Shown here in pieces: positions 53,960 through 64,000 of a DNA stretch of 64,000 bases. This stretch comes from Telmatactis stephensoni (lineage: Eukaryota > Cnidaria > Anthozoa > Actiniaria > Isophelliidae), in NCBI GenBank assembly GCA_029948255.1, contig JALIZF010001769.1:611001-675000 (forward strand), read 5' to 3'. Below the pieces are notes generated by a model. It saw only the letters and a program-made list of their open reading frames with translations, was not told the DNA's origin and searched no databases. The stretch's first letter is position 1. Every line of letters begins with the position of its first letter. Made by a program: the position numbers and the translations under genes.

Positions 53960-54057
53960 AATGCAAATTGAAAATGCTTAATTCCTTGTTTTCTTCTTAT
54001 GTTAAGTAGCTGTTTTGATAATCACTTTAAATTGTAATATAAAAATTAGGTACTACC

Positions 54058-54996
54058 TAATAGCGGAGCTCCCATTTAAATATAATAATAATTTTAAATA
54101 CTTTGTTTTATTTTGACATTTTTGATTCAAATGAATTGGGCTTGCTGTGGTAATAGGCTCTTTTGTTGTAAAAGTTGAAATAAAGACTATAGATCAAGCT
54201 TTATTTCTTGCCCTTCAGTCTCCTGAGAATTATAAGGCTTTCAACTCAGTGACCATAGTGATATTTATTCAGATATTTGTGTCAGATTTTATAATTGACT
54301 TAGTAGTAAGTGCTTCATAATTCTCAGAAATAGGATGCAAAAATCCCTCAAACTGATTTCATTCACATAAATACTGAACCTAATTCAACATCCTTCAATT
54401 AAACAATTAGACATTGCAGAAAATTATATTTAGATTTTTCTGTCTTGACAGTATTGTGGCATCTTGTTTTTTTTTTGTTTTTTTTGTATTATGTAGAGTA
54501 GAATGACACTGATAAATAGTTGTCTTTACACGAAACAAGAATTCTCTCTTCCAGGTTACACTAATCATGACTTTAGATGAAATTGTAAAACAACTCAAAA
54601 CAACTACTACCTAAAAGCAAAGCTCCAATTTCAATTTTAATTTTTTTATGTTCTTGATTCAAATGAATTGGGCTTCCTGTGGTAATTGAAAAAGTTGAAA
54701 TGAAGATTATTTAAAAAGCATTTTTAAAATAAGTTTTGGTTTTGGTTTGTATATTGTATGGGCTTGTATGCTCAGTGACCTTTGTTACAGTAAATTTCAA
54801 TATTCAGATTCACTGTCAGATTTCATAACTGACTTTGTAAGGGTTCATAATTTTCAGAAATAGAAAGCAAAATCTCCAAAACATTTTTTTAAATTGATAC
54901 AAGTAATTAAACCTTTTTGACATCCTGAATATTACAGAACAACATATATTGACTATATTGATTTGTCTGTCTTCACTATATTTGTGACATCTTGTT

Positions 54997-55029
<33 letters not shown>

Positions 55030-56283
55030 TGTTTTGTTATTTAATGTAGAATAGAATGACACACTAGTTAGGTGAATACTTGTCTCCCACTTTTCTCTTC
55101 CAGGTTACACTGATAATACAATTTAAAGTGATTATAAAAACAGCTAATTGAAATAACAAGAAAACAAGGAATTAAGCATTTTCAGTCTGTATTTAAGGCT
55201 TCACAGGAGCAACTTCATCCAGATGAATAAAGTAAAACAACTCTAGTACAGTTTGCATGGCAAAATTCCTTCTTTTTTTCCTGTCAATTGTTTCATTAAA
55301 TTCCAGACCAAAACTTGAGCTGTATTTACACATTAGTGGGGTTGAAATAAGTTCAAAATTATTTTTTTTTACTAATTTTATCATTATTAGAACTAGTGCA
55401 AAAAGTTCACCGTAAAACAAAATGTCGTTGTACATTTCATGTAAGGCTTGATCGAGTGTTTCTTTAAACTTGGCCACAGTTCAACGTGCATAAAAGGTTT
55501 TTTTTTAAGTCATCAATCCCAAATCAAAGATAAAAGATCAAATATAGGTACAAGAGACTTTTTGATATCATTTTCTGGCCAGGGTCTTTACCTTGAAGTG
55601 CTTTCCTTGTTGTCTTTTCGAAGCATGCATACTGGTCCTTGTTTCACGCTCAATGCAGACGATTCTTGATTTATTTCCAACTTTGGCTAGATTTTTAAGC
55701 AGCTTTACTGAAGGCATCTTCACGAAACGAAGAATACACGATCCTCAATGACTCATTCATTAGGAGGAATTTTTTTAAACTACGAATCCAACTAAAAAGT
55801 CGTTCAACTTTGAAAATATCCTCTGTGTCTTTCGTCTTTCGAGCAGTTTTTGAAACGACACCAGGCCCGAAAAAAATTCAAACGTACGGTTTTTTTCGCT
55901 TTAACCTGTCAAGATTGGCACAGATTAATGTCCATCAAAATCGCTAAATTTTTACGAGGTTTCGAGAATACTATTTTTAAGCTTTGCAAGTTAAAACTGC
56001 AAGGAAACTTGTAAATTTTCAGTTTTCAAAGTGTCAGCGCGCGTCAAGTTGGCGCCAAAAAGCAATCAGCCAATCAGCATCGCGATGTACACGGACGTAC
56101 GTACGTACGGACGTATGTATGTATGTATGTATGTATGTATGTATGTATGTATGTACGGACGGACGTACAGCCGTTGGGCTCCCTGTGTGTCCATGAAAAA
56201 TCAACTCGATGGGTTACCATTTTTTCTTAGGTATGGTGCTCCGCTCGCGCGGGCCTTCGGCCCGCGCGGGAGCTCCGCTATTA
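54058..56283. mobile_element. 2.2-kb TIR element, copy B (direct tandem repeat)
   Basis: Same ends and order as copy A, offset about 2,299 bp; near-identical with microsatellite length changes. A 98-bp spacer (53,960-54,057) separates the two and includes a short piece (about 53,960-54,034) that is the complement of about 52,826-52,885. Confidence 0.7.
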
Positions 56284-56965
56284 TCTGTGTAATCTGGAAG
56301 AGACAAGTATTCACCTAGTGTGCCATCATTCTATTCTACATTAAAAACCAAACCAAAACAATAACAACAACCACAAAAAACAATTAAGATGTCACAAAAT
56401 ATTGAAGACAGACAAATCAAGATAATATGTTGTTCTGCAATATCCCCATCCATGATGTTGAAAAGGTTTAATTACTTGTATCAATTAAAAGAAGTGTTGG
56501 AAATTTTTGCTTTCTTTTTCTGAGAATTATGAATCACTACAAAGTAGATTGTGAAATAATGTGACAGCTAGTGAATCTGAATATTAAAATATATACTGTA
56601 ATAAAGATCACTGAGCTTACAAGCCCATACTAAACACTAAAAGGGTATCTGGCTCGATTAACGAGAGTTACTCCAGATATCCTGTACCTTAATTTTTGGT
56701 TATAAATATGTGTTGGAATATCTCATATTTGTATACATCTTACTAATTTTTTTATTATACATTTCATTTTGTTATTATGTATACATTTATCATAATGTAA
56801 CGGTGCAAATCTAATAACCTTGAACTTGAACATACAATTCACAGGAGACCAAAGGGTTAGAGTATATACAAACCAAAGCTAATGCTTTTTAAAATAATCT
56901 TCATTTCAACTTTTCAATTTTACCACAGGAAGCCCAATTCATTTGAATAAAGAAAATAAAATTTC
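56284..56965. other. Inverted remnant of the 2.2-kb element
   Basis: Diverged reverse complement of about 52,345-52,820 (shared GAATAGAATGACACACTAG and GAATTGGGCTTCCTGTGGTA, reversed). Contains an unrelated insertion around 56,635-56,830. No gene. Confidence 0.5.
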
Positions 56966-56969
56966 ACCA

Positions 56970-58250
56970 TTCAACACCATTCGTACCAATGGTGACCATG
57001 ATCTGACCCCCTTGGGCTGTTAGCTTATGTAATATCCATTACACAGGAAACCCATTTCACCATTCAACACCATTCGTACCAATGGTGAACATGGTTTGAC
57101 CCCCTTGGGCTGTTAGCCTATGTAATATCCATTACACAGGAAACCCATTTCACCATTCAACACCATTCGTTCCAATATTGTAATTGCTCTTTACCATTCG
57201 TACCATTCGTACCAATGGTGAACATGGTCTGACTCCCTTGGGCTGTTAGCTTATGTAATATCCTATACACAGGAAACCCATTTCACCATTAACACCATTC
57301 GTTCCAATTGTAATTGCCCTTTACCATTCGTACCATTCGTACCAATGGTGAATATGGTCTGACTCCCTTGGGCTGTTAGCTTATGTAATATCCATTACAC
57401 AGGAAACCCATTTCACCATTCAACACCATTCGTTCCAATTGTAATTGCCCTTTACCATTCGTACCATTCGTACCAATGGTGAATATGGTCTGACTCCCTT
57501 GGGCTGTTAGCTTATGTAATATCCATTACACAGGAAACCCATTTCACCATTCAACACCATTCGTACCAATGGTGAATATGGTCTGACTCCCTTGGGCTGT
57601 TAGCTTATGTAATATCCATTACACAGGAAACCCATTTCACCATTCAACACCATTCGTTCCAATTGTAATTGCCCTTTACCATTCGTACCATTCGTACCAA
57701 TGGTGAATATGGTCTGACTCTCTTGGGCTGTTAGCTTATGTAATATCCATTACACAGGAAACCCATTTCACCATTCAACACCATTCGTTCCAATTGTAAT
57801 TGCTCTTTACCATTCGTACCATTCGTACCAATGGTGAATATGGTCTGACTCCCTTGGGCTGTTAGCTTATGTAATATCCATTACACAGGAAACCCATTTC
57901 ACCATTCAACACCATTCGTTCCAATTGTAATTGCCCTTTACCATTCGTACCATTCGTACCAATGGTGAATATGGTCTGACTCCCTTGGGCTGTTAGCTTA
58001 TGTAATATCCATTACACAGGAAACCCATTTCACCATTCAACACCATTCGTTCCAATGTAATTGCTCTTTACCATTCGTACCATTCGTACCAATGGTGAAC
58101 ATGGTCTGACTCCCTTGGGCTGTTAGCTTATGTATTATCCATTACACAGGAAACCCATTTCACCATTCAACACCATTCGTACCAATGGTCAACATAGTTG
58201 ACTCCCTTGGGTTGTTAGTTTATGTAGTATTCATTACACAGGAAACCCAC
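56970..58250. repeat. Tandem array of ~92- and ~135-bp units near the hAT-like right end
   Basis: Units contain CACCATTCGTACCAATGGTG, GGGCTGTTAGCTTATGTAAT and CACAGGAAACCCATTTCACC, with an optional ~42-bp insert (TTCCAATTGTAATTGCCCTT...). About ten copies. The ACCATT/CACAGG..CCCA motifs echo the element's termini, so this looks like amplified subterminal sequence. Confidence 0.9.
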
Positions 58251-58479
58251 TTTAAAAAGTTATTTACCTCAGTAAAAAATATCTCTTATACAGTTACCAT
58301 TGGTACCAATGGTACTATTGGTACCATTGGATATACCCCCCTTTTAAAAATTTAAAACACAATTTTTTCCAAAGTGATCAACTTATATTAATCTAAGGTA
58401 ATATCCTAATATAGTAGTTGTTCACTTATCAATTGCACCATATATTGGGATCCCTGTGGTAATTCACCATTAGACACCA

Positions 58480-58770
58480 TTAGACACCACCATTCACCAT
58501 TCGTATTGAATGGATATGTTGGACAACCCTCAGATGGAACGAAGATTTGAGCTTTGTTATGTCACCATCTTCTAACTCTAGTGGTGCTTTACAAGTAGGA
58601 CAAATAAATCGCTGCCCTCGGCTCCTGCAAGATTCCTTCCATTCCTTGATACAATTAAAGCACAAGCTGTGAAGACACGGCAGCGTCTTGGGCTCGTTAA
58701 AGATGTCATGGCATATTACACACGTAAGTTCTTCTTCTAATCTTGAAACCAAATCATTGAGTTCAGCCAT
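58480..58770 (-). pseudogene. TRIM-NHL copy 2, RING fragment (96 codons)
   Basis: The first ~78 residues match the intact TRIM, with the complete C3HC4 RING and the real ATG at 58,770. The frame then enters the transposon right end, adding about 18 unrelated residues (RVVQHIHSIRMVNGGV) before a stop. It keeps the native upstream region (58,771 on), so it is the part of copy 2 most likely to be transcribed. RING-only products could be inert or misdirected ligases; this is inference. Confidence 0.85.
58532..58539. repeat. Right 8-bp target duplication AGATGGAA
   Basis: Second copy of the duplicated target, continuing into CGAAGATTTGAGC as in the intact gene. Confidence 0.8.
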
Positions 58771-60530
58771 CTTATTGATGTGTCGGACGTCGCCTGAAAC
58801 GACAGAATGACACTGAATTTCCCAGAACTACCTCAACAGGTATAGCTCTTTGAAGAAGGGTATATATTATTAATACTTTTATGGCAATTATGACGTAATG
58901 CAAAATGTCGAAATTACTCGTTTCAGAAGTCGAGAAGTAACTGACAAAAAGGATCTTTTCAATTTTGTATTCAGCATAAAGCAGTCAGTTTTGTTTCGTT
59001 TTGCCGTGTTGTCGCCACAAATTAACTGAAAATTCAGGTTGTTATTCCTGTAGTAAAGGTTGATGGTTTGATATCATTCCAAGGATTTCTAATTATCATT
59101 AATTATTGAATGAAAAGTCTCGTTATTGTTCTGCAGGCCTTTGGCATTAGATATGAAAATATCAACAGTGGCATAACTTAACTATCTCACTTCAGTTGTC
59201 TTGGATGATTACCTGTTTGTTTTCAGCCGTTAATATGCTATTCCAGAAACTACTAACCACAGTTTCCTGTTTGTCGTTTGCTGTATTTATTTTATTTTAT
59301 TGGAGGTTTTTACTCAACTCCTGCGAGTCGCAAACTTCAAGACATCACGTGATTTTAATTTGGTCTTGCCGTACGGGTTGCACGAATTTGCCGTTTCAGG
59401 TTCACATTTAAGCTGCAGAAAGCATGTCTAGAAGTGTAACACTGCAGATTATTTGGACTTGCTATACATTGTAAATATATTGACTTTTGAAGCTTTTTTT
59501 TCTTGGTTTGTGGGACTTTCGTTTGGCACAAGCGCTTTATAAACAGGGTCTGGATGGGGTTAACCGACTAGCGACAAACGGACAAAAAAATAACTGACTA
59601 CCTACAAACTTGGGAAAAATTTACTGATTACTGACAAAAAATATTGACTGACTACCGATATTTTAGTAATTTTGATTCGATCGGTTAGTCATATATCAAG
59701 TAAAATTATTATTTATGGAACGTGGCTAGTGCTTTGACCTACATGCTGGCATTCTGGTTGCTTTAGTTACTTGTTTCATAGTTATAGTTGATATAAAATC
59801 ATTTTATAACAATTTTCAAATACTAAGTAACTGTGTAAACAGCTACACATGTATAATAAAATTGTTTAGTCTTTTTCCACTGAACTGAGCTTGATTCCTG
59901 TCCAAACTCAGGGGTACGAGCAAGGTACCACTGGCTAAACGAGGAAGAATGTTTCCAGAAACATGCCAAAAATTGTTGATAGCTATAGCAACAAATTTTG
60001 CTACCAGGTCACAATTAACTAGCGATGTTTCCCAGTTTAGCCATCCGGGAACAAATCCACGGAAACATGTTTCCTTGTTTAATCAGGTACGATAGGTAAC
60101 GATACCTGGGAAATATCGAATAATATCAGATATTACAGGGTATTTGAATTGTAAATATCGGATAATATCGGATAATATCCGAGGTTATTACTCAGTTTTC
60201 ATACACTGTACAAATTCTGATTTTCTGATCGGTCAGTTTGTACCACGTGACACGTGGTATAACGTGAAAACACATCTCGATTTAATAATACCTGTGCAAT
60301 AAAATCTAACAATGAACGGCTATAAAGCACAGTAAGAAAGAAAAACTGTTCCTGGGGATAAGTTTGAGGATTTTTCGAAAAAGCGAAGATTAACAAGCAT
60401 ATTGAAAACAAAAAGAAGACTGCTTGGCGTGCCTGTTTTTAAGGTTAATTCTAATTGAAGCTTTTGGAGTAAGCTTACTGAGATCAACACATTTCAACAG
60501 CTGGTAGTTGTAGTATATGACGCCATTTTG
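58771..60530. repeat. Unit T copy 2: upstream region of split TRIM
   Basis: Near-identical to 40,124-41,880, including the CACGTG palindrome. It ends abruptly at GTATATGACGCCATTTTG, where it joins S copy 3; copy 1 continues differently (…CCATTATGCAAATGG). Confidence 0.8.
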
Positions 60531-63478
60531 CTCTCTTAGTATTCATCATATTATGGTCTCTTGACTAAGTTTTGTTGATGAGAAAGGGGGATTTGATATA
60601 CAAAGCCGAATGATGCAGTTTGTTGTTATTCATATTGGAATATAAATTGTGATGCTTGAGTTAGAATTATGCTTTCTCGCGTTTTAGTCACACGAAAGCA
60701 CGAAAAAAATTTATGTATGTTTCGTCTCTGATTCAGATTCACCAACGTCGAATCTGTTTTTTCGGGTTATTGCGTCTCCTTCTAATAAAATGTTTGTATT
60801 GTATTGTGAAAAAGTAAGACCAAGTATTGCAGACTGATTCTTTTTGAGGTGAAAAACTTTAATCATTCTACATTGAAATGTTTTGTAACATAAAATAATA
60901 CTAAGGAGCACGAGTACCCTGGTCACCAGGAGTTTTTGTTCGTTTTCTTTAGTGAGTCTGGCACCGCAAACCAACCTCGGAACGAGACAACAAACCCCTA
61001 GAACCTAGGGTAGACTATTATTGTTATCGGTAATCATAAAATTACTACAAAATTGAATTCCGAAGAAGCCAAGTGTACACTTAAAATATTTTAATACTTT
61101 AGACCTTCGTTGACTAATATATCTCAATTTATATGCTTTAATGAATCAAAAGCCACAAATTAGACATTTAACAAGTTCTAAGTTTTAAGTGAAAACAAAA
61201 GCATGTTTTGCGGAATGCTTATCCAAAGCAGATAAGTGACAAAAACGTCTAATCTGAGGCTTTTTGAGGCATGGAAGGAAATATATATTTTCCGTGTTTG
61301 GCGTCAACAAAGCTTAAAAACTTTTTAATTAATAGAAATGATATTCTGCAGAAAAATCTTTTAAGTTGTGGTTACGAAGGTCTGTAGTATGAAGAGGAGA
61401 TTTTTTCCATGACGAGCAGTAATGGCGAAAAGCGCCAAAAACTCTCAAATCCAAATTTTCGTTCTGGACTCCAGAACGGATTAACACTCAAACCTTTTTC
61501 TACCGGTTAAAAACTGATGTATCAAGATAAAATACCTGTTGAACTGAACGGATGTTTGAATTGTACAAAGACGTTTTCTTGAAGTTGTTTTGGGATAAAG
61601 CTTTTTCAAGCTGAATATAAAGAAAACATATAGCAAATGCAAAAGCAAAAGCCTAAATCCTCATTTTCGATCCAAATTTTCGCTATGGATGAACACTTTA
61701 ATTCAACTTTCATCGGCCAAAACTACTTACAAATAACTTCAACTTTCTGACAGAAATGATTTTAGTTTTATGCAACGGCTATTCTTCGACTCCGGAGTTT
61801 TGGTCGTTTACTGCTCGAACTTGAAAAAAATCTCCTCTTAAACGAAAACTACTTTTTAGTACACAGTTCAGTGAACATGTTAGAATTTAACTACTAAGTA
61901 CACCATATAGATGTGAATCCGCTACCTTATAAGGTACGTCAACTAGCTGTCGTCATAGTGACACATCTCTAAAACAAAGGAAGTTATAGTCAGCTATCGG
62001 CCTGCGAACAACTCCCTAATTCGCACTCGGACCACAAGTATTTCCCAAATACTGTAAGACTGTAAAATAACCGTCCCGCAAGGGTTATCCCGCAATGTTG
62101 TATTTCTAAAATAAAGCTAGTTTTCTAATAGAAAGTCTTTCATTAGGTGCCGGTGGAGGACTGGAGAGGAGAGAGGAAAGGAGAAAATAAGAGCTAGCCT
62201 TCACAATAGGTTAATTGGGTTACATAAACTGAACAGAAACTGAACTCAAGAAAAAGGAAGGATTACCTTTAGACTTTTACATTTTGTTCAGAAGGCTTAC
62301 TTTCTAACTTTCCCTCTCCTCTCTCTCCTTCACCACAAAGTCTGCTAAAAATCTCCTGGAATAAGGTGTAAATATGAATATAACTGCTTAATTAAATTAA
62401 TCAAAGACCAATTGAACTAGTCAACATATCCTATCTACGTACAATTCTACTCATTGGAAAAAATAGAATTAAAATAACGTAACACACAAAGTCTTTCTAA
62501 AGTGTGTTGGTGCTACACATCATTTTCAAATTGATAAATAGAATTTCCATTCTTTATTGTTGTACGTGTCCCTCCGCGCCATGAGAGAATAGTGAGTTAG
62601 AATATTCTTTACTCTGCTCATATTTACTTGCCTTTTCTTCCTACAAACATGTACAAAGCCATGGACACCACAACAGCGCTTTCACGTCATTTGCACAGTT
62701 GGCCTCTAGTGTTATAGAACAGACCACACACACCGATAACTTCATGGCCTACTCTATCCGAATAGTGGTGTGGGTTCTTTAACGTCTCTCCAATGCAAGG
62801 CCTAGGTATGTGTAGTAGATTTTTGGAGAGACGGGGGACTACGGTTTAACGTCCTTATCCGAGAAGACGTGAAGGTCTAACCATTTGCAGATGTAATTAC
62901 AAAGGCAGAACCTTCTCAAGTATTTTCAGACCCTGGGGTTATGAAGAGTGCGTCAGATGTTTTGAGCGTCAAAATAACACAACAACAAATCCGCTACACA
63001 TTTGTCTACTCAAATTATACGGAAACGCCAATTAAAAATTATATTGTTAGCAATTTTCCCATACTTTTTATACCAATACAAAGCTACATTTGCTGCAAAA
63101 ACCTTACTATGGCTCTAGGCGTAAACCGACATTACAAAATATACTGTTACTATAGAAACAGCAACAACACTAATAATACTAGTATAACATCTTTCTTATT
63201 ACTAGAGTAGATATAACGCTGAAAAGCTCAGTTTTCTTGTTCAGTTTAAGAACATCGAGCAGAATTTGGAATAAATAATAATAATAATAATAATATATTC
63301 AAACATTTAAAATGATTGAAACGGAGAACTTTAAGGTTAACGCTTTGTGCAAGTCTCCTAAACTTGAAACTTATATAAGCTTCATAAAAATTTAGCGCTA
63401 ACAGAGAACAGTATAACTCAGCTTATGTGTTATTATTGAAAAACACGCCTCATTGAAACTTATAAATAAATTCGTCAG
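60531..63478. repeat. Segmental unit S, copy 3
   Basis: Parallels S copies 1 and 2, starting inside the unit (GCTCTCTTAGTATTCATCAT). At about 61,641-61,665 it retains GCAAAAGCCTAAATCCTCAT, the empty target of the palindromic element. No gene is supported. (ATA)n at about 63,275-63,295. Confidence 0.8.
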
Positions 63479-63482
63479 TTAA

Positions 63483-64000
63483 GGTTGGTGCCTACTAATG
63501 CGAAGGTAATTTTTTGGCCTAAAACCACATGGGTATCAAAGAATCCATCATAGGCAGCTAGAATTCAAGAAACAAATTGGGGGTCACCGTGCATTTTGAT
63601 GAGTTACACGTCATCAAATGTTGCAAAATCTGCTTATTCTAGAGGCCAAAAGAAAAAATTATAAATGCTCCATATTTTGAAAAAATGTCAAACGTTTTTT
63701 AATAAAACGTTTACAACACAATTCTCTCACTTGTCAATTCCATATGAAACATAAAAACAAGGAATAACAATTTGTTTCAATAACTTTTTACTAGTTTTAG
63801 GCCTGTTTTGGTTCATGACTGCCAAATGAAATGTCCAATTTTTGTTATCAAGTTTCAATTTTAAATTCATAAAATATTTATAAAATTGTACTTTACTATT
63901 TACTTTACTATTCACAAAAATTGTTTAAAATTCACTTTACAATTCACAAAAAAAGTTATTTCCCGATAAACGCACGAAAACTAATCAGAATTCGCGAAAA
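63483..64000. mobile_element. Left end of an element inserted at TTAA (truncated by window end)
   Basis: S copy 3 stops at GTCAGTTAA (63,479-63,482 = TTAA). S copy 1 continues GTCAGTTAATTTGTTTGCC, whereas here unrelated GGTTGGTGCCTACTAATGCG follows. A TTAA target would suit piggyBac- or Kolobok-type elements. No ORF; right end not in the window. Confidence 0.35.

Larger units (their letters stand above)
50071..58531. mobile_element. 8.46-kb non-autonomous hAT-like element inserted in TRIM copy 2
   Basis: Ends are CAAGAATGTCCAACATACCC (left) and, read inward from the right, GAGGGTTGTCCAACATATCC. Similar subterminal blocks follow (GAATGGT, CACAGGG-TCCCA). The 8-bp duplication AGATGGAA splits a codon run that is continuous in the paralogue. 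An 8-bp duplication with a CAGGG-like end fits hAT. There is no transposase frame. The interior is a nest: inverted remnants (50,880-51,730 and 56,284-56,960), two tandem copies of a 2.2-kb element, and a tandem array near the right end. Confidence 0.75.

Overview
The window looks like repeat-dense nuclear DNA of an early-branching animal, most likely an anthozoan cnidarian (coral or anemone). Reasons: low GC, eukaryotic polyadenylation signals, an intronless TRIM-NHL gene in tandem copies, tyrosine-recombinase retrotransposon ORFs of the kind common in cnidarians, and many MITE-like and foldback structures. The species cannot be named from sequence alone.

Layout. 1-12,100: decayed retroelements, namely a broken gag-like ORF, a RecQ-helicase fragment between inverted repeats, and a Ngaro/DIRS-type retrotransposon with split direct repeats that sits inside a small MITE and carries a 46/47-bp satellite. 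12,100-19,400: no convincing gene; hairpins, a MITE, a retroposon-like tail and a 1.3-kb inverted-repeat element. 19,400-63,480: a tandem segmental duplication of a unit I call S (non-coding) + TRIM-NHL gene (minus strand) + T (region upstream of the gene). S occurs near 19.4-20.65/35.5-37.2 kb, 42.8-46.3 kb and 60.5-63.5 kb. TRIM copies are at 37.9-40.1 kb (intact) and 48.1-50.1 + 58.5-58.8 kb (split).

The most striking object is a 14.8-kb near-perfect palindrome (20,655-35,493) inserted in S copy 1. Two ~7.4-kb arms meet at a 27-nt loop. The element is flanked by a 6-bp duplication (GCCTAA), and the S copies at ~61.6 kb and ~44.4 kb lack it; the former preserves the empty target almost exactly. 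Each arm carries a terminal minisatellite and five compact genes: a GRF zinc-finger protein, a small membrane protein, a secreted-like protein, a Fic-domain protein with an intact catalytic motif, and an unknown ~270-aa protein. The last is intact on the right arm and stopped by a nonsense codon on the left. The centre is a scrambled mosaic of pieces of the element's own genes. No integrase, polymerase or capsid gene is visible. The 6-bp duplication and 5'-AG end recall Maverick/Polinton elements, so a fold-back, non-autonomous derivative mobilised in trans is a reasonable but unproven reading.

The second TRIM-NHL copy is cut within codon ~80 by an 8.46-kb hAT-like insertion (8-bp duplication AGATGGAA). 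That leaves a RING-only ORF and a RING-less ORF whose first ATG comes from the transposon end. Smaller insertions (a 266-bp hAT-type MITE, a 1.4-kb foldback element and a possible TTAA-specific element) distinguish the S copies.
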